Part shown: positions 10,601 through 21,600 of the stretch, one piece after another
How the letters are laid out: every line of letters starts with the position of its first letter
Numbering within the stretch: position 1 is the stretch's first letter
Assembly (NCBI GenBank): GCA_014925825.1
Contig: JACGCK010000294.1
Span: 1-48,245 of the forward strand
Reading direction: 5' to 3'
DNA: 48,245 nt
Source: Pholiota molesta
Lineage: Eukaryota > Basidiomycota > Agaricomycetes > Agaricales > Strophariaceae
Program-made: the position numbers and the translations under genes
The notes under the pieces: model-generated
Database searches by the model: none
What the model was told of the DNA's origin: nothing
What the model saw: the letters and a program-made list of their open reading frames with translations, nothing else

Positions 10601-13339
10601 TCAATGAGCCATATCCCGCATGGCAACGCCCTCAGGCGCCCTTGGCAACTGCGACGGATACTTCACTCGGTGAAGTTCCAAATACCGATCTAATGCCTCG
10701 AGGTTCTTACACTCCTCGTGAGGTTCCCAGGTAGTATCTCCCAGTGACCAACGTATCTCGTATTCGAGCTTCCCCGCCGTGCTGCGGCGGTGACCGACGA
10801 TCTCGTCCACATACCATTCCTGGTCATCACCAGCGCCAAAATCGTAAGGCTCCGGAGTTGCCCTATTAGGAAATAACGCATCTGACGAAGCCTGGTAAGG
10901 CCTCAGTAACGAGACGTGAAACGTATTTTTAACACGACGCCGCTGCAAAATCGGTGGGAGGTCCACCACATACGTGGAGGTGTCTGGATAAGCCTTCAAC
11001 ACTTTATATGGCCCAATAAATTTCGGCCGCAGCTTGCGCGTCCTATTCTTCGGAAGATTCAAGTTCTCCGTCGACAAAAATACCAAACTTCCAACATTCA
11101 AAACTGGCTCCTCGGAGCGCTTTTTGTTCGCCCGTGCAGTCTGGAATACTCGCGCTTCTATTATCGCATCGTGCGCGCGCGCCAAATTGTCAAGCGCTGT
11201 ACGCGCGAACTCACGAACTCCCCTCGGAACATCGCGACCCTTTACCTCCTTAATCATTGATGGAAGGTAGCCACCGTTCAACTCGAACGGGGCGTACTTC
11301 GTCGTTTCCGACACGCTCGCATTGATCGCAAACTCCGTCATATCAATGCAATCCACCCAATTCTTCTGATCAGGAGCCACTGTAGCGCGGAATATCTGTC
11401 CTATGGACCGATTCGCACGCTCTGTCTGCCCATCCGTCTGAGGGTGAAACGATGTAGACATCAAGAGCTTAGCACCCAAGATTTTATGAAGTTCAGTCCA
11501 CCACTTAGATGTAAACTTAGAATCCCGATCGCTCACAATAGTACTTGGCAACCCATGCAACCGTACAATCTCGCGACGGTAAATCCATGAAAGCTCTGAC
11601 GCTTTCATTGTCGTGTGAACTGGCACTAAATGTACCATGCTGGTCATTCTACATATTATTACCCAAAGGTAATTGAATCCCTTAGCCTCAGGGAATGGCC
11701 CAATAAAGTCCATTCCTATCGAATCCCATGGCTTCGTCGGTATAGGCAGTGGATGCAACTTCCCAGCAGGCTGTCGGTTCGATGCCTTGGTAACTTGACA
11801 GGTGACACATGTCGTACACCATGCCTCAATATCTTTTCCCATTCTAGGCCACCAGTACCACCGCCGTACATAGCTCGCAGTCTTGTGCTTAGAGAAGTGA
11901 CCCACAATAATATGAGCTTGGTCCACAATCTTCATAACAAGATCTCTATTTTCCTGAGGCACACACAGCACCTCGTCATTGTTTTGGTTGTGTGTATATA
12001 AAATCCCATCCCGCAGTATAAACTGACGGTATTTATCCGGATCCGCGATAACGAACTTAAATAATCGATCTGAAGCGTATCCCTGCTTTACGGCCTCGAG
12101 AAAAATATCATCTTTGACCTCTGTAGGCGGCGGATGGGATACAATGTCCGCCAATGTATCCCCAAGTGTGGGGTCCACTTCTTTCCCAGCTGGTGAGATC
12201 GTCGTCACCACGGGCCCCTGCACGGATATAGCCATATCATCCGCACCCTTCAGCTCTGCGGCTTCTTTCTCGCGTGCCTCAACACGATCCTGTATTTGTC
12301 GTAATCTATTACTTCTACGAACATTAGGTTCATTCATCATTCTTATGTAGTCAGTGTTCTCAAACACCTCCTTGTAACGTTGTAATGGTAAATCATCACC
12401 GTTTTTATCAATACGCACATCTGCGTTTACATATTCATATGGTTTGTACACATCCGCGGGAGTGTCATTTTCGTAGTATCGCGACAAACAGTCAGCGACC
12501 TTATTCAATTCCCCCTTAACATATGTAATGTCAAAGTCAAATCTCGAGAGGTAGTCCATCCACCTCCGTTGACGGTAACTCAAGGTGTTTTGAGTTTTGA
12601 AGAACTCTAATGCTTTATGATCTGTAATGATGTGGATCTTATATCCAACCAGTTTATCTTCCCACTTCATTAACGCCTCTAGGATCGCCAATGTTTCCAA
12701 CTCATGCACCGCATAATTATGCTGTGCCGCTGTAAATTTGCGGGACATGAATCCGGCAGGCCGACAATTATTCCAGCTAGGACCCTGTCCATACATTGCC
12801 CCTACGCCTGACTTAGACGCATCACATATCACCCAAATTGGATCAGTCTCTTCCGGCTTAACCGGTTGTAAAACCGGTGTCTTGCTACACAAGTGCTTGA
12901 TCATATCAAAGCACCGCTGATGAATTGGGCGCCAAAGGAAGGGCGCCCCATTTTGCGTCATGGCCATCAATGGCCCAGAATACACCGAAATATTGGGTAG
13001 AAAGTTACCCACATAATTTACTAATCCCACAAATCGTTGGATGTCATTATAATTACGTGGTGTTCGCCATCCGCGAATACGATCCAGTTTATCAGTGTCC
13101 GGATGAATACCTTCATCATCGATCATATGGCCTAAGCAATCGATTTCTTCCGCATACAGTTCGCATTTAGCCCACTTCAGGTACAGCTGATATTTGCGAA
13201 GCCGGTCAAATATAATCTTGAGATATTTCTCATGATCTTCTATAGTGTCCGAGAATATGAACATATTGTCTAGGTACACATGTAAGAATCGCCCAATGCA
13301 ATCCCTGAAAATAAACGTCATTAAGCGTTGAAATGTTGC
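10601..13339 (-). CDS. pol: Pol C-terminal part: RT palm, RNase H, integrase, chromodomain
   Basis: Open for about 910 codons. In order: the second half of reverse transcriptase with the active-site motif VYLDNMFIFSDT, where the usual YLDD is YLDN (codon AAT at 13267-13265); the RT thumb; RNase H with CDAS, HELETLAIL and TDHKAL; the H2C2 zinc finger of integrase (H-x4-H, then C-x2-C in WCTTCVTC); the DDE core with catalytic residues in GMDFIGPFP, VSDRDSKF and TDGQTERANRS; and a C-terminal chromodomain (EWYVDEIVGHR..., EIRWSLGDTTWEPHEE). Integrase inserts the cDNA and the chromodomain usually directs insertion to marked chromatin. Integrase and RNase H keep their catalytic residues. The Asp-to-Asn change should abolish or strongly reduce polymerase activity. 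Confidence 0.92.
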   Translation of the reverse strand, partial: ATFQRLMTFIFRDCIGRFLHVYLDNMFIFSDTIEDHEKYLKIIFDRLRKYQLYLKWAKCELYAEEIDCLGHMIDDEGIHPDTDKLDRIRGWRTPRNYNDIQRFVGLVNYVGNFLPNISVYSGPLMAMTQNGAPFLWRPIHQRCFDMIKHLCSKTPVLQPVKPEETDPIWVICDASKSGVGAMYGQGPSWNNCRPAGFMSRKFTAAQHNYAVHELETLAILEALMKWEDKLVGYKIHIITDHKALEFFKTQNTLSYRQRRWMDYLSRFDFDITYVKGELNKVADCLSRYYENDTPADVYKPYEYVNADVRIDKNGDDLPLQRYKEVFENTDYIRMMNEPNVRRSNRLRQIQDRVEAREKEAAELKGADDMAISVQGPVVTTISPAGKEVDPTLGDTLADIVSHPPPTEVKDDIFLEAVKQGYASDRLFKFVIADPDKYRQFILRDGILYTHNQNNDEVLCVPQENRDLVMKIVDQAHIIVGHFSKHKTASYVRRWYWWPRMGKDIEAWCTTCVTCQVTKASNRQPAGKLHPLPIPTKPWDSIGMDFIGPFPEAKGFNYLWVIICRMTSMVHLVPVHTTMKASELSWIYRREIVRLHGLPSTIVSDRDSKFTSKWWTELHKILGAKLLMSTSFHPQTDGQTERANRSIGQIFRATVAPDQKNWVDCIDMTEFAINASVSETTKYAPFELNGGYLPSMIKEVKGRDVPRGVREFARTALDNLARAHDAIIEARVFQTARANKKRSEEPVLNVGSLVFLSTENLNLPKNRTRKLRPKFIGPYKVLKAYPDTSTYVVDLPPILQRRRVKNTFHVSLLRPYQASSDALFPNRATPEPYDFGAGDDQEWYVDEIVGHRRSTAGKLEYEIRWSLGDTTWEPHEECKNLEALDRYLELHRVKYPSQLPRAPEGVAMRDMAH

Positions 13340-14620
13340 TGGAGCGTTACAGTCTCCAATTTGAATTACATTGCTAACATAAGTTCCTGCAATTGTACTA
13401 AATGCAGTCTTATGAACGTCCTCAGGTCGTATACGGACCTGTTCGTATGCATCAGTTAGATCTATTTTAGATCTATATTTTGCCGAGCAACATCCTCACG
13501 GATAATTTCCTGGTCGGGCAAAGGAGTAACATCTTTTATAGTGTTGTCATTTCGTTGCCGACAATCGACAACAGTTCTAAGCTTCCCATCTTTTTTGGGA
13601 ATGCACATCAATGGTGCGGCTTGTGTTGCGCTATTCGCTGTCCACCAACCAGCTGTTACATATCGATTCAGTTTCTCATAAAATTCAGCTCGCAAAGATT
13701 GCGGGCATCTGGGTGCATGGTAGTTATACCTCCTGTTTTCATCTATGAGATGTATCTCATGATTTATCTCTCGGAATGGCGGTAATTTACTTGGTGTACC
13801 ATTTACAATATCGTCGTATTCATTTCTCCAATGTTCCCTCAGCTGAGGGATGTCATCTTTTGTTAGGACAGCTCTAGCTTTCCCTTAATATCCCTGGCGG
13901 CGCGTATCTCTACACTAGGCGCCTTATGAGCTATTTTTGGCTTAGGTTTCTCAAAGCGCGCTCTGAGCCTACTTATGTTATTTATATCATCCGCTTCGGT
14001 ATGCAGACGATTTTTTCTATTCAAATGATCCTTTCGAATCTTTCTAGATTCTGGATAAATTTTGTCAAAGTTTACTGATTCCGATACTTCATCTGGGAAT
14101 GGGTCTCTATATCCATCTTTAGTAGATACTATCGTTTGACTTCTGTATGCTGTCATGTCATACATTAATTGATTTATTTCTCGCGGCATACGAGGGTCGT
14201 AAACCCAGTCTAACCTCGGATTCGGTACTGGGCGTTCCCAAAATGACCGATGTATTTTACGTTTTCTCTATTATCTCGCTCAAGATTTCGTTTCTATCTC
14301 GTCAGTGACAAGGTCTTCTACTTTAACCTTTGAAGATGTAGGTTGGCAATATTCCCTCTTCGGGCCAATATTCCACCTTCGCCTGACATCCTTGTCCATG
14401 CATTTTCTTATTCACGCTTTTTCTGATTTTTCTGCGGTTTACTGGCTTATGAGTATCTCTCTCTCTCCCCCCCTTTCGAGGAGGCACTGACTCCTCAACA
14501 TAAGCACTAATGTGGGTAACAACCGAATCCACAGAACTCGGCAGGGATCGAGAGGAAATTTCTGCTGCAAACGCAGGTCCTCCTCATCGACTACCTCCTC
14601 CACAGAAGGCTGCTGCTTAA
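13340..14620 (-). pseudogene. pol: Pol linker and N-terminal half of reverse transcriptase, frame broken
   Basis: Continuation of pol upstream of the long open frame. Readable pieces are a linker region with a WERPVPNPRLDWVYDP motif near 14230, then DGYRDPFPDEVSESVNF (14189-13863), then EINHEIHLIDENRRY and the RT fingers with CIPKKDGKLRTVVDCRQRN (13695-13462), then DLTDAYEQVRI leading into the palm. Adjacent pieces lie in different frames. Breaks sit at the T-run 13879-13881 and at 13483-13484, each consistent with one missing base in a homopolymer. Either the copy is a defective one, moved by enzymes supplied in trans, or the assembly is wrong here. Confidence 0.8.
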
Positions 14621-15884
14621 CTAGTCAATCCGCCCGGCGATCGGTAGCCCCGACCTGTGTAACCGCGGGTCAACGTCACCAGGGTAAGGGAGTGCCGGAA
14701 TATCAACACCATTCACCCGTACAACATTACGTCCAAAGTCCAGGACGACACCATTGCGCCTCATAAACGGCGTACCAATCACCAGATCATAACGATCAAG
14801 GTTGCAGATATCCACATATATCTTCCTGCAATCCTGGCATGGATACTTCGACATCCGCACCATGCGTTTTTTGGCGCGACTCCCCACAGTTCCCAACTGT
14901 ACCCAAAGGGATCAAGCAGCGGGAACGCACAGACTTCTGCGACATCCGCGAAAGCCGGGTAATGGACGTAGTCGTACTCCCGGCATCCCACAGCGTCCAC
15001 GCATCGTGTCCGTCGATCTTAGTGTATGTAATCAAACACAACTTATCTTCTAGGGGTATAGCAGGACGAGCCTTTGCAACCTTTCCCGATTTAAAAGTGC
15101 CTTTACGGTGGAATAATTTCCTAAACGTATTTTCGCCACCCTTGGGCATGGGCGACTCCGTCATTGCTCCGATATCTGCAAGTACATCAGGTTTACTGAA
15201 GTCTAGTATTTCATGTCCGTCCTTTTTATGAACAGACTTGTCTTTAGGCTTAAAGAAGTCCAGTACCCGCATAGCGTACACTTGCTCGGTGTCAGAGTTC
15301 CGTGCATAGTAATCATTGCCGTAGTCCTCATATGGGACATCGTCGACATCGTCGCCTTGCGCGCCCTGCGCACTACCATCGTCTGACCTGACCGACCTGC
15401 GATCAACATCATCATCTGAAGCGCTGTTGTCAGACAAGTCGCCAAGACTTCCGCTGTCCTGTTCTGTATGCGCTGCTCGCACATATTCTCTGGCAGGATT
15501 CTTAGGGTGTTTATCCTTATCAGGACAGTTGTGAGCATAATACCCCGGCTTTCCACACCCAAAGCACTTAATGTCGCTTCGTTTATTGGTAGTATCTCCC
15601 CTGTCCTTAGCAGGCAGCTTCTCGGCGTCAGCCTTCTTTGAGTCATCCTTTACCAAAGCGGGACGATCCGCGCTGTATCTAGCGCCTCTAGCGAAGCGCC
15701 CCAAGCGCCTATCACGGCCGCGATTCTCACGGCTACCTGTTGCACCCTTTGCCGTGTCCATAGACTGACGCGCATCAGAATACAATGCCTCGAATCCCTG
15801 AGATTCGTGTACACACCGGCAATGCATTACTATCATAGTGGCGCGATGTGCGCTCTGCCGCTTCAATCGCCTTCGCCTCAGCAA
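14621..15884 (-). pseudogene. Gag zinc knuckle and aspartic protease region, frame broken
   Basis: Minus-strand region after the capsid. It has a CCHC zinc knuckle (CFGCGKPGYYAHNC), an acidic Ser/Asp-rich linker, then a retropepsin-like protease with a WDAGSTTTSI active site (where family members more often have D-S/T-G) and the later protease motifs NLDRYDLVIGTPFMRRNGVVLDF. From about 15000 to 14820 the reading frame changes several times over 180 bp; each change but one can be explained by one missing base in a run of C, G or A. The zinc knuckle binds the element's RNA and the protease would process Gag-Pol. Confidence 0.8.
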
Positions 15885-17973
15885 CCAACTCCTCGATAGT
15901 ATTCATTTCTGGGGTAAAGTCTCGCACAAACAGTTCCTTGCGCCAATTGGCAGGAATTGCGCGAATAAACCTATCCGCCAACGTGTAACGGTCAGGATGA
16001 TCCAACATCGTCTCTGCGATGTCGCAAATTTTGTCATATAATCCCTGGATTCCAGTATCCGGGTGATACCTCGCTTTCTCGAACAATGTTCGAGCATCCT
16101 GAGTTACAGACGCCAAGACAAATCGATCATATAATGCCGTCACGACATCCTCGAAGGTCCACTTGACCTTCTCCCTATTCAATCCAAACACATGGTGTCG
16201 TAGGAAGCTTTGAGCAGTACCTTCCACTAACATTCCGCTGTAATATACCCGAGCGTCGTCTTTTTCAGGACCACTTAAGTTTGCTATAGCAAAATAAATT
16301 GATACATCGGTTACCCAAGTCTCTAGGGACTTCATTTTCTCATCACCCTTATATTTAGTGACTGAACTTATATCAGGTGGCTTCGGCCGTTCTTTATCAC
16401 TTCCAAACATACGTTTTGTCCCACAGTGGTCTCGCACTATGTTTATCAATCTCTGGTGCATGTCATAACGGTAACGGTCCTGTACCTCCCGTATAGCAGG
16501 TCTCAATGACGACCTCCTATGGCTCGGTGGCGGGTTGCTCCACACACTCGCTCCTCGAACCACTATATCTCGCTCTTCACTAGTGCGCTGCGGTGTGCCT
16601 CGACGAAGCTCATTAATTCCAGCTGACCTATTAATATCCCGATCATGCTTCTCTTGATCATGATCGCGGCGTCGATCACCGACATCTGGACCGGTTCTGC
16701 GATCGGTACCACTATTCTTGTCAACTGTATTCGCATGATTCTGCTCGTACATTAGTCGCATAATGTCGACCACAGTATTGTTTTCCCACCGTATTCCCTG
16801 ATCAGAATAGATAGAGATTCCAGTTTGCTTAATGTCTGCGTCCCTGAGTTGCTGAAGAACAACACGATCACGAAGATCATTGGCCATTCCCACCGAGGAA
16901 TTCCCAGGTGCTCTGTACCTGCTAGCTAACTCTATTAGTTGCTCTTGCGTTATCACTCCACGTTGGATCATTTGATGCGCGGCATCTGATATCCACGCTA
17001 CATCTCCGTGTTCCTGCGAAGGAGTAATCTCTTGTTTTACTACAGGCGACGGTACGTCCCGCGCGAAGCGCACATTCGGGATGCCTCGGTAACGATTATT
17101 AAGTGGAGAATTCTGAGTTTCCTCCATTAATTCTCTCAACACCGTTGTATTTACGGATGTCGTTTTATTCGGATCCTGCGATCCCACGTATTGAATCGAA
17201 GGGTCCTGTCGGTTATTATTTGCAGCCATTCCAAGTGTTGCATTGAAAGGCGCCCGCGGAACAGGCGCTCGAACTTCACCCGGAGGCGTATCTGCTTTAA
17301 TTCCCTCGTGAATTCTATCCATATAAAATTCCGGGGTCGGAACGTAGCGACTATTTACGCCGTCCTCATTTCTTCCAGTTATTTCTGAATACATTCGTAC
17401 TGCCAGCGCGACGCGTCTCATTACTGGGACGCAGTAATCCATATTGTTTGGATCACCAATTGGTAATCCCCGTGCCTGCCGCGCCAGTATAGTACTGGTC
17501 ACCGCTTCGCCTACTAATTCTGAGCGCCTATGGATAGGTACTTCATTCTCAGTGAAATCCTCCCAGAAGAGCATTAATTCCCGTCCGAGAACCGAATCCA
17601 ATGCGGCAATGGGTGTTTGTTCTCCCATTCCGTAGCGGCGCATTGCGTCATTGGCGCCCATGCGTGATCCGTGCCGCATTGCCGGCTGTTCGGGCGCCCC
17701 GACCGATCCGGTCTGATCGGTCCACCGTGAGTCTTCGGACTGAAGTGCTGGCCTTCGGGGGAGGCCTTCCAGAGGAGTACCCCCCGCTCTTTCCTGGGAG
17801 GTAAATGCTCCATATACTGGTTGGTTCGCTGTGGGCGAGCCTGTTGTATATCTACCAACTCGGGTCTCAGGACCTTGCTCAGTTGGTGCATCAGAGGCTT
17901 GATTGCTCAAGTGCGGTGATTGCGCGCTCGAGAATAAGCCCGGAGGACTTGGTACGTTGTCGTTTGTCGACAT
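15785..17973 (-). CDS. gag: Gag polyprotein with retrotransposon capsid domain
   Basis: Starts at the ATG at 17973 in good context, 103 nt inside the 5' LTR. It is about 730 residues before the frame changes near 15800, where the reading continues in the next frame into the zinc knuckle. The N-terminal 500 residues are Pro/Arg/Gln/Asn-rich and largely disordered. The capsid (Retrotrans_gag-like) domain occupies roughly residues 560-710, with LETWVTDVSIYFAIANLSG, RTLFEKARYHPDTGIQGLYD and a basic end. This is a notably long Gag for a chromovirus. The Gag/NC frame change might be programmed, but since it shifts the frame by +1 and other breaks are scattered, an indel is equally likely. Confidence 0.85.
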
Positions 17974-18076
17974 CTCGCAGCCCTCACTGATGAGTGGAAA
18001 ATTTTCTGGTTTTGTTCTTTTTTGTGCTTTTAGTTACTTCGTTCACAACTAGCAATATAGCTGTGGTTCAAAAAAG

Positions 18077-18256
18077 TGAAACGCTTTCCGTTCCGTAGTA
18101 GGTAGTCCTTAGGTCACTCGAATAGAACCAGCCAACCAATATATTGGTAGTTCTACGAAGTGATAGAATAAAGACTAAAGAGTGAGGGTGGTTGCGCGAG
18201 CCTTATATATGGGCCTCGCGCATTACGTAAGTACGATGTCGTATGTACCCGTTACA
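18077..18256 (-). repeat. 5' LTR (right on the plus strand)
   Basis: 180-bp LTR identical to 7718-7897; it drives transcription leftwards. Immediately inside it (18076 downwards on the minus strand) the sequence CTTTTTTGAACCACAGC does not begin with TGG, so a standard tRNA primer-binding site is not obvious. Just outside, CGTTACAC at 18250-18257 faces GTGTAACG a few bases on, forming an 8-bp inverted repeat across the boundary. Confidence 0.95.
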
Positions 18257-18683
18257 CTATTGGTGTAACGCAACATTTCCCAAAAAAAAAGATCTAGTTT
18301 ACAATGACTGTTTTGACAACAACTAAGATTTTGTTTAATACTGCTTGAAGTCTTTGTGAGCTAGGGCAACGTCTCTATGCTTGTTTCCAGTCAAGAATAA
18401 AATCCTCAACCCTAATGCGCCTTAAAAAATGAGGGAGGAGACCATAAATCGGCCTAAATCAGCAGGTAAGTCTCCCTTAAATCGGCTTAAATTTTCACTA
18501 AATCTTGGAGTTCTATGTTACATTGCCGCACATAACATGGCACATATTGCAACAGGATTTAAGATAAGTAAAGTCCGTCATTTTGGCCAGCTGTTCTTGT
18601 CTGACGACGAATTCTCGGAGGGCAGCTTGCAAAAATGGAACAGTGTGAGGCGTAATGGGGTCTTATTTTGACAGAACTATGGA
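18257..18683. other. Intergenic between retrotransposon and recombinase gene
   Basis: AT-rich; an A-run near 18290 and short non-conserved frames only. It should hold the 3' end of the recombinase gene. No gene or repeat recognised. Confidence 0.4.
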
Positions 18684-21241
18684 CTACCGTCTACTACGCT
18701 TGGAAGGGCCTCTTTGGCGTACTTTAGCTCGTCCATTCGACTGTTTGTATTTACGTACGGCCTCGTAGAGCCCCTTCCAGCAGTGTACGAGGTCACCGTA
18801 CTGTTGGCAAAAACTGGCCTCATCGCCTCCATGCTCCTCTTCGATTTCGTCTACCACCGACCGGATATTATAATATTTGATTTTTTCACTCTGCGATATA
18901 GATTTCAGGTCATATTTTTCGTCCCATTGGGAAAGCGGAACCACTAGCCCATTATATGGGCACCCACAGTTCCAATATTCGAGCGCCATCTTTAACGATT
19001 TACATGCAGGGATGCGTTGCGAGGAAACATCGGGGATCGCCTGGGAACCCGTCGTGGTTGGGGTCGTGCGCGCCTGCGAAGATGATACCTCGGGGATCGC
19101 CTGAGAGCCTGTCGTGATTGTGGTCGTGCGCACCACAGAGATGGGTGTGGGGTGCTGGAAGTGGCGAGGAGGTTGGTAGGTTGGGGTTATTGGCTCCTGG
19201 AACTCTTGAGGTTGGTAGCTAACGGCTGGAGGGTAACATTGGGGCATGGGAATTGGGGCTGCAGTTTATTGTGGACAGTAAGTGCGTGCTACATTTTTTG
19301 AAAAGAAATGTAAAGACTGACTTGTGTCATAAAGGGAAGCCGACTGTTTTTGAATGGGCGCTGGAAAAGAGATTGCGTTAAGCATGATAAATAATGGCGA
19401 AATTTCTGTGATATTTGCTGGTTTCTACCATTGTATATGGCGAGGAGGGCATGGAGGACGTATAATCTAGGCGTTCCGAGGCTGTTTTTCAGTGGTAAGT
19501 GCTCACTCATATCGATTCAAGTAGAAAGCTTACTATGCATAGTACCTAGGCGTTCCGGTGCTGGTGTGGGGTGGTAAGTGCTCGCTCATATCAAATAAAC
19601 CAAAGAAACTCACTCTGCATAATAATCTGGGTCAAATTCTGAACGCATTCCCTGAGCTCTTTGATTTCGGTAGAGGAGGAAGGTGTGGCTGGCGCATATC
19701 GCCCCATGAGAGTCTCGCGCCGGTTGAGTGGTCGATCAGGCATCATAATATCGCCGTAGTCGTCCTCGTAAGCTGTCAATTCGTCGAGGAGATATCGCAT
19801 GATGGTGCCAACACTGTCATTCGATGACCAGCCACCCCACCATTTAACAGCCTTCAAGGACCAAGGATTCTCGACCCACATAAACCGATATTGGCATCCA
19901 CCTCGTCGGAAGCAATGTGTGGTAAATTTACCAGGTCGTCCGTCCAATACATCAGATTCTTCCACAACCTGTTCAAGCAAACGGTCGAAACCAGTCTTAC
20001 TCATCTGTTCGCCAATCTTGAGCTTGCCTGTGGAGGCCATTGCAGGGAAAAGTGGGTCGGATGGCAGAATCTGCCTGGGCGTATGCTTTTGGAGATATTC
20101 GAGCCAGGTTTTGAGGTGAGTGTAGCAATCCAGGTAGACAGGATTCCCTGGTTCCTGGCAAATTTTATACATTTGTGCTGGCCATGTAATTCATTTGCGA
20201 GTGCTATAATATCAAACGGAGAACTCACCTTTATTCGCGTCATTGTTGGTTTTACGGAACACCAAGGTGACCTCTAGGTACGGAATACCTGTTGCGGAAC
20301 TTTGCGGCCGGATTGCTTGGGCTTTGAGGGTGAGTAGCTCGTCACATCTGAGGCATGGTGGATTGGTGAGCCCGTATTTTTGTGGCTTGGCTGACATTCT
20401 TGACTCACCGTGTCCAGAGGGTAAAAGCGGTCAGTGAAAAGGCCTTGAAGTACAGCCTTTGCATGTCTGTGAATTTTTTGAGGCCTTGAGGACTGTCGAG
20501 ATACTCGAAGAGAATCCGAAGGTCATCAGGGAGCATGGCCTTAGCCTGAACGGTGATGGCACTGCGGTCTTTATTATTGAGTGACTCATAATAGGTTTTA
20601 TACTGGTACTGGAATACTGGATTTCCCTCCCACTGATTAGTGTGCTCGTTGTGCCTCCAGTAATCTCCCTGGCATAGGAAAACCCTGTACAAGAGTAAGA
20701 AGAATATTATAACAACCGATGTGAATAAATTGACGCACCTTTCGAAATAATCCTTGAAGGCGGACCTGATGTTCTGGGCTGTCGCGAACTTGCAAGGCTT
20801 CTCTTGGGTTTCGCACTTGAACGTCGTAAGCATGAGAAGAGCAACAGGTGTGTATTCATTGAGCTCATCAAAGGCACGCAGCATGTCTTCAGGACGATCT
20901 ACTGTCTCGGTAACTGCTCCATCTCCTTCCCCGACGGCGTTCTCCAGCCAGTTTTTCAGCCATTGTTTACCACTCGAAACCGTCGACCTGTATTGTTTAG
21001 TCGTGTGCTTCGCCTTGAACCATTCGTCTACTGTTTCTCGTCCTTGAGCGAGAAGACCCGAAACGGTGGCCGGCTGCGATACGGTAGGGACGGCTTCCTG
21101 TCTGGGCGGATCACTGCACTTGGACGCGACCGAGGCAGCTGCCTGCCTTGGGGGCCTGCCTCGCCCTCTTTTCTTGGGAGCTGGTGTGGGGGTGGGTGGG
21201 GGTGTACTAGATGATGGTGAAGAGCTACGAGAGGAACCCAT
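18684..21241 (-). CDS. Crypton-type tyrosine recombinase with AT-hook N-terminus
   Basis: Site-specific recombinase of a Crypton-like DNA element. Start ATG at 21241. Exons: 21241-20739, 20684-20409, 20347-20229, 20177-19614 and a last coding exon 19258-18684; between 19614 and 19259 the exact small exons are unresolved. The N-terminus has an AT-hook (KKRGRGRPPR). The core has the tyrosine recombinase residues: box I Arg (TRCDELLTLK, its codon split by an intron), H-x-x-R (THCFRRGG), Trp in KWWGGWSSND and the nucleophilic Tyr in IMRYLLDEL. The C-terminal exon has a TTTGSQAIP-type repeat and a domain with IPACKSLKMALEYW and VPLSQWDEKY motifs, similar to the GCR1_C-like DNA-binding domain of Cryptons. 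All catalytic residues are present, so it may be active. Family assignment of the C-terminal domain is from memory of motif pattern. Confidence 0.82.
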
Positions 21242-21600
21242 AATTGAGGGATAAGATAAATGATTAGAGAGGGATTGAAGGGGATTCCGGTGCAGATGAA
21301 GCGTACGCGCAGTGCAAGTTTAAAGGTTTAACGAGCACACGCAGGCCATACGCTTGAAGGGCACCCGAATTCCCCCTAGGCAAATAAAATAAAATAGAAC
21401 GGAAGACTACAAAAAGTACATTGAGCGTCTAAGTATTCAGACTCTGAGGGAGATACCAGGCAACAGTACTTTTTGTACTGTTCGCGTCAGGGGCATGCCG
21501 GTTCGCGGTGGTCTGGCACAAATTGTCCGGTTCATTTTGGTTCACTTGGGGCTTAAACCCGGTTTAGCGGGGGATCTTAAATTTTGGGGGGCTATGACCT
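21242..21600. promoter_or_regulatory. Upstream region of the recombinase gene with palindrome
   Basis: Contains a perfect 8-bp inverted repeat around a T5 loop (AACAGTAC TTTTT GTACTGTT, about 21461-21481) and, 50 bp away at about 21411, the complementary ACAAAAAGTAC. Tyrosine recombinases act at such short inverted sites, so it may be an element end or an operator. Otherwise no gene. Confidence 0.4.

Larger units (their letters stand above)
7718..18256 (-). mobile_element. Ty3/gypsy LTR retrotransposon (chromovirus), full length
   Basis: A 10.5-kb element read on the minus strand. From its 5' end it has: LTR (18256-18077), 103-nt leader, Gag (17973), zinc knuckle and protease, reverse transcriptase, RNase H, integrase and C-terminal chromodomain (stop at 10601), an extra gene (10432-8227), a polypurine tract and the 3' LTR (7897-7718). 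Domain order RT-RH-IN places it in Ty3/gypsy, and the chromodomain places it among chromoviruses. The two LTRs are identical over 180 bp, so the insertion should be young. Yet several single-base frame breaks interrupt gag-pol and the RT motif is YLDN instead of YLDD. It is longer than most chromoviruses because of a large Gag and the extra gene. No target-site duplication is seen at the flanks. Confidence 0.93.

Noticed and set aside
15775..15884. Programmed frameshift between Gag capsid and zinc knuckle
   Set aside because: No slippery heptamer or downstream structure seen, and other nearby breaks are plainly random; an indel is simpler.
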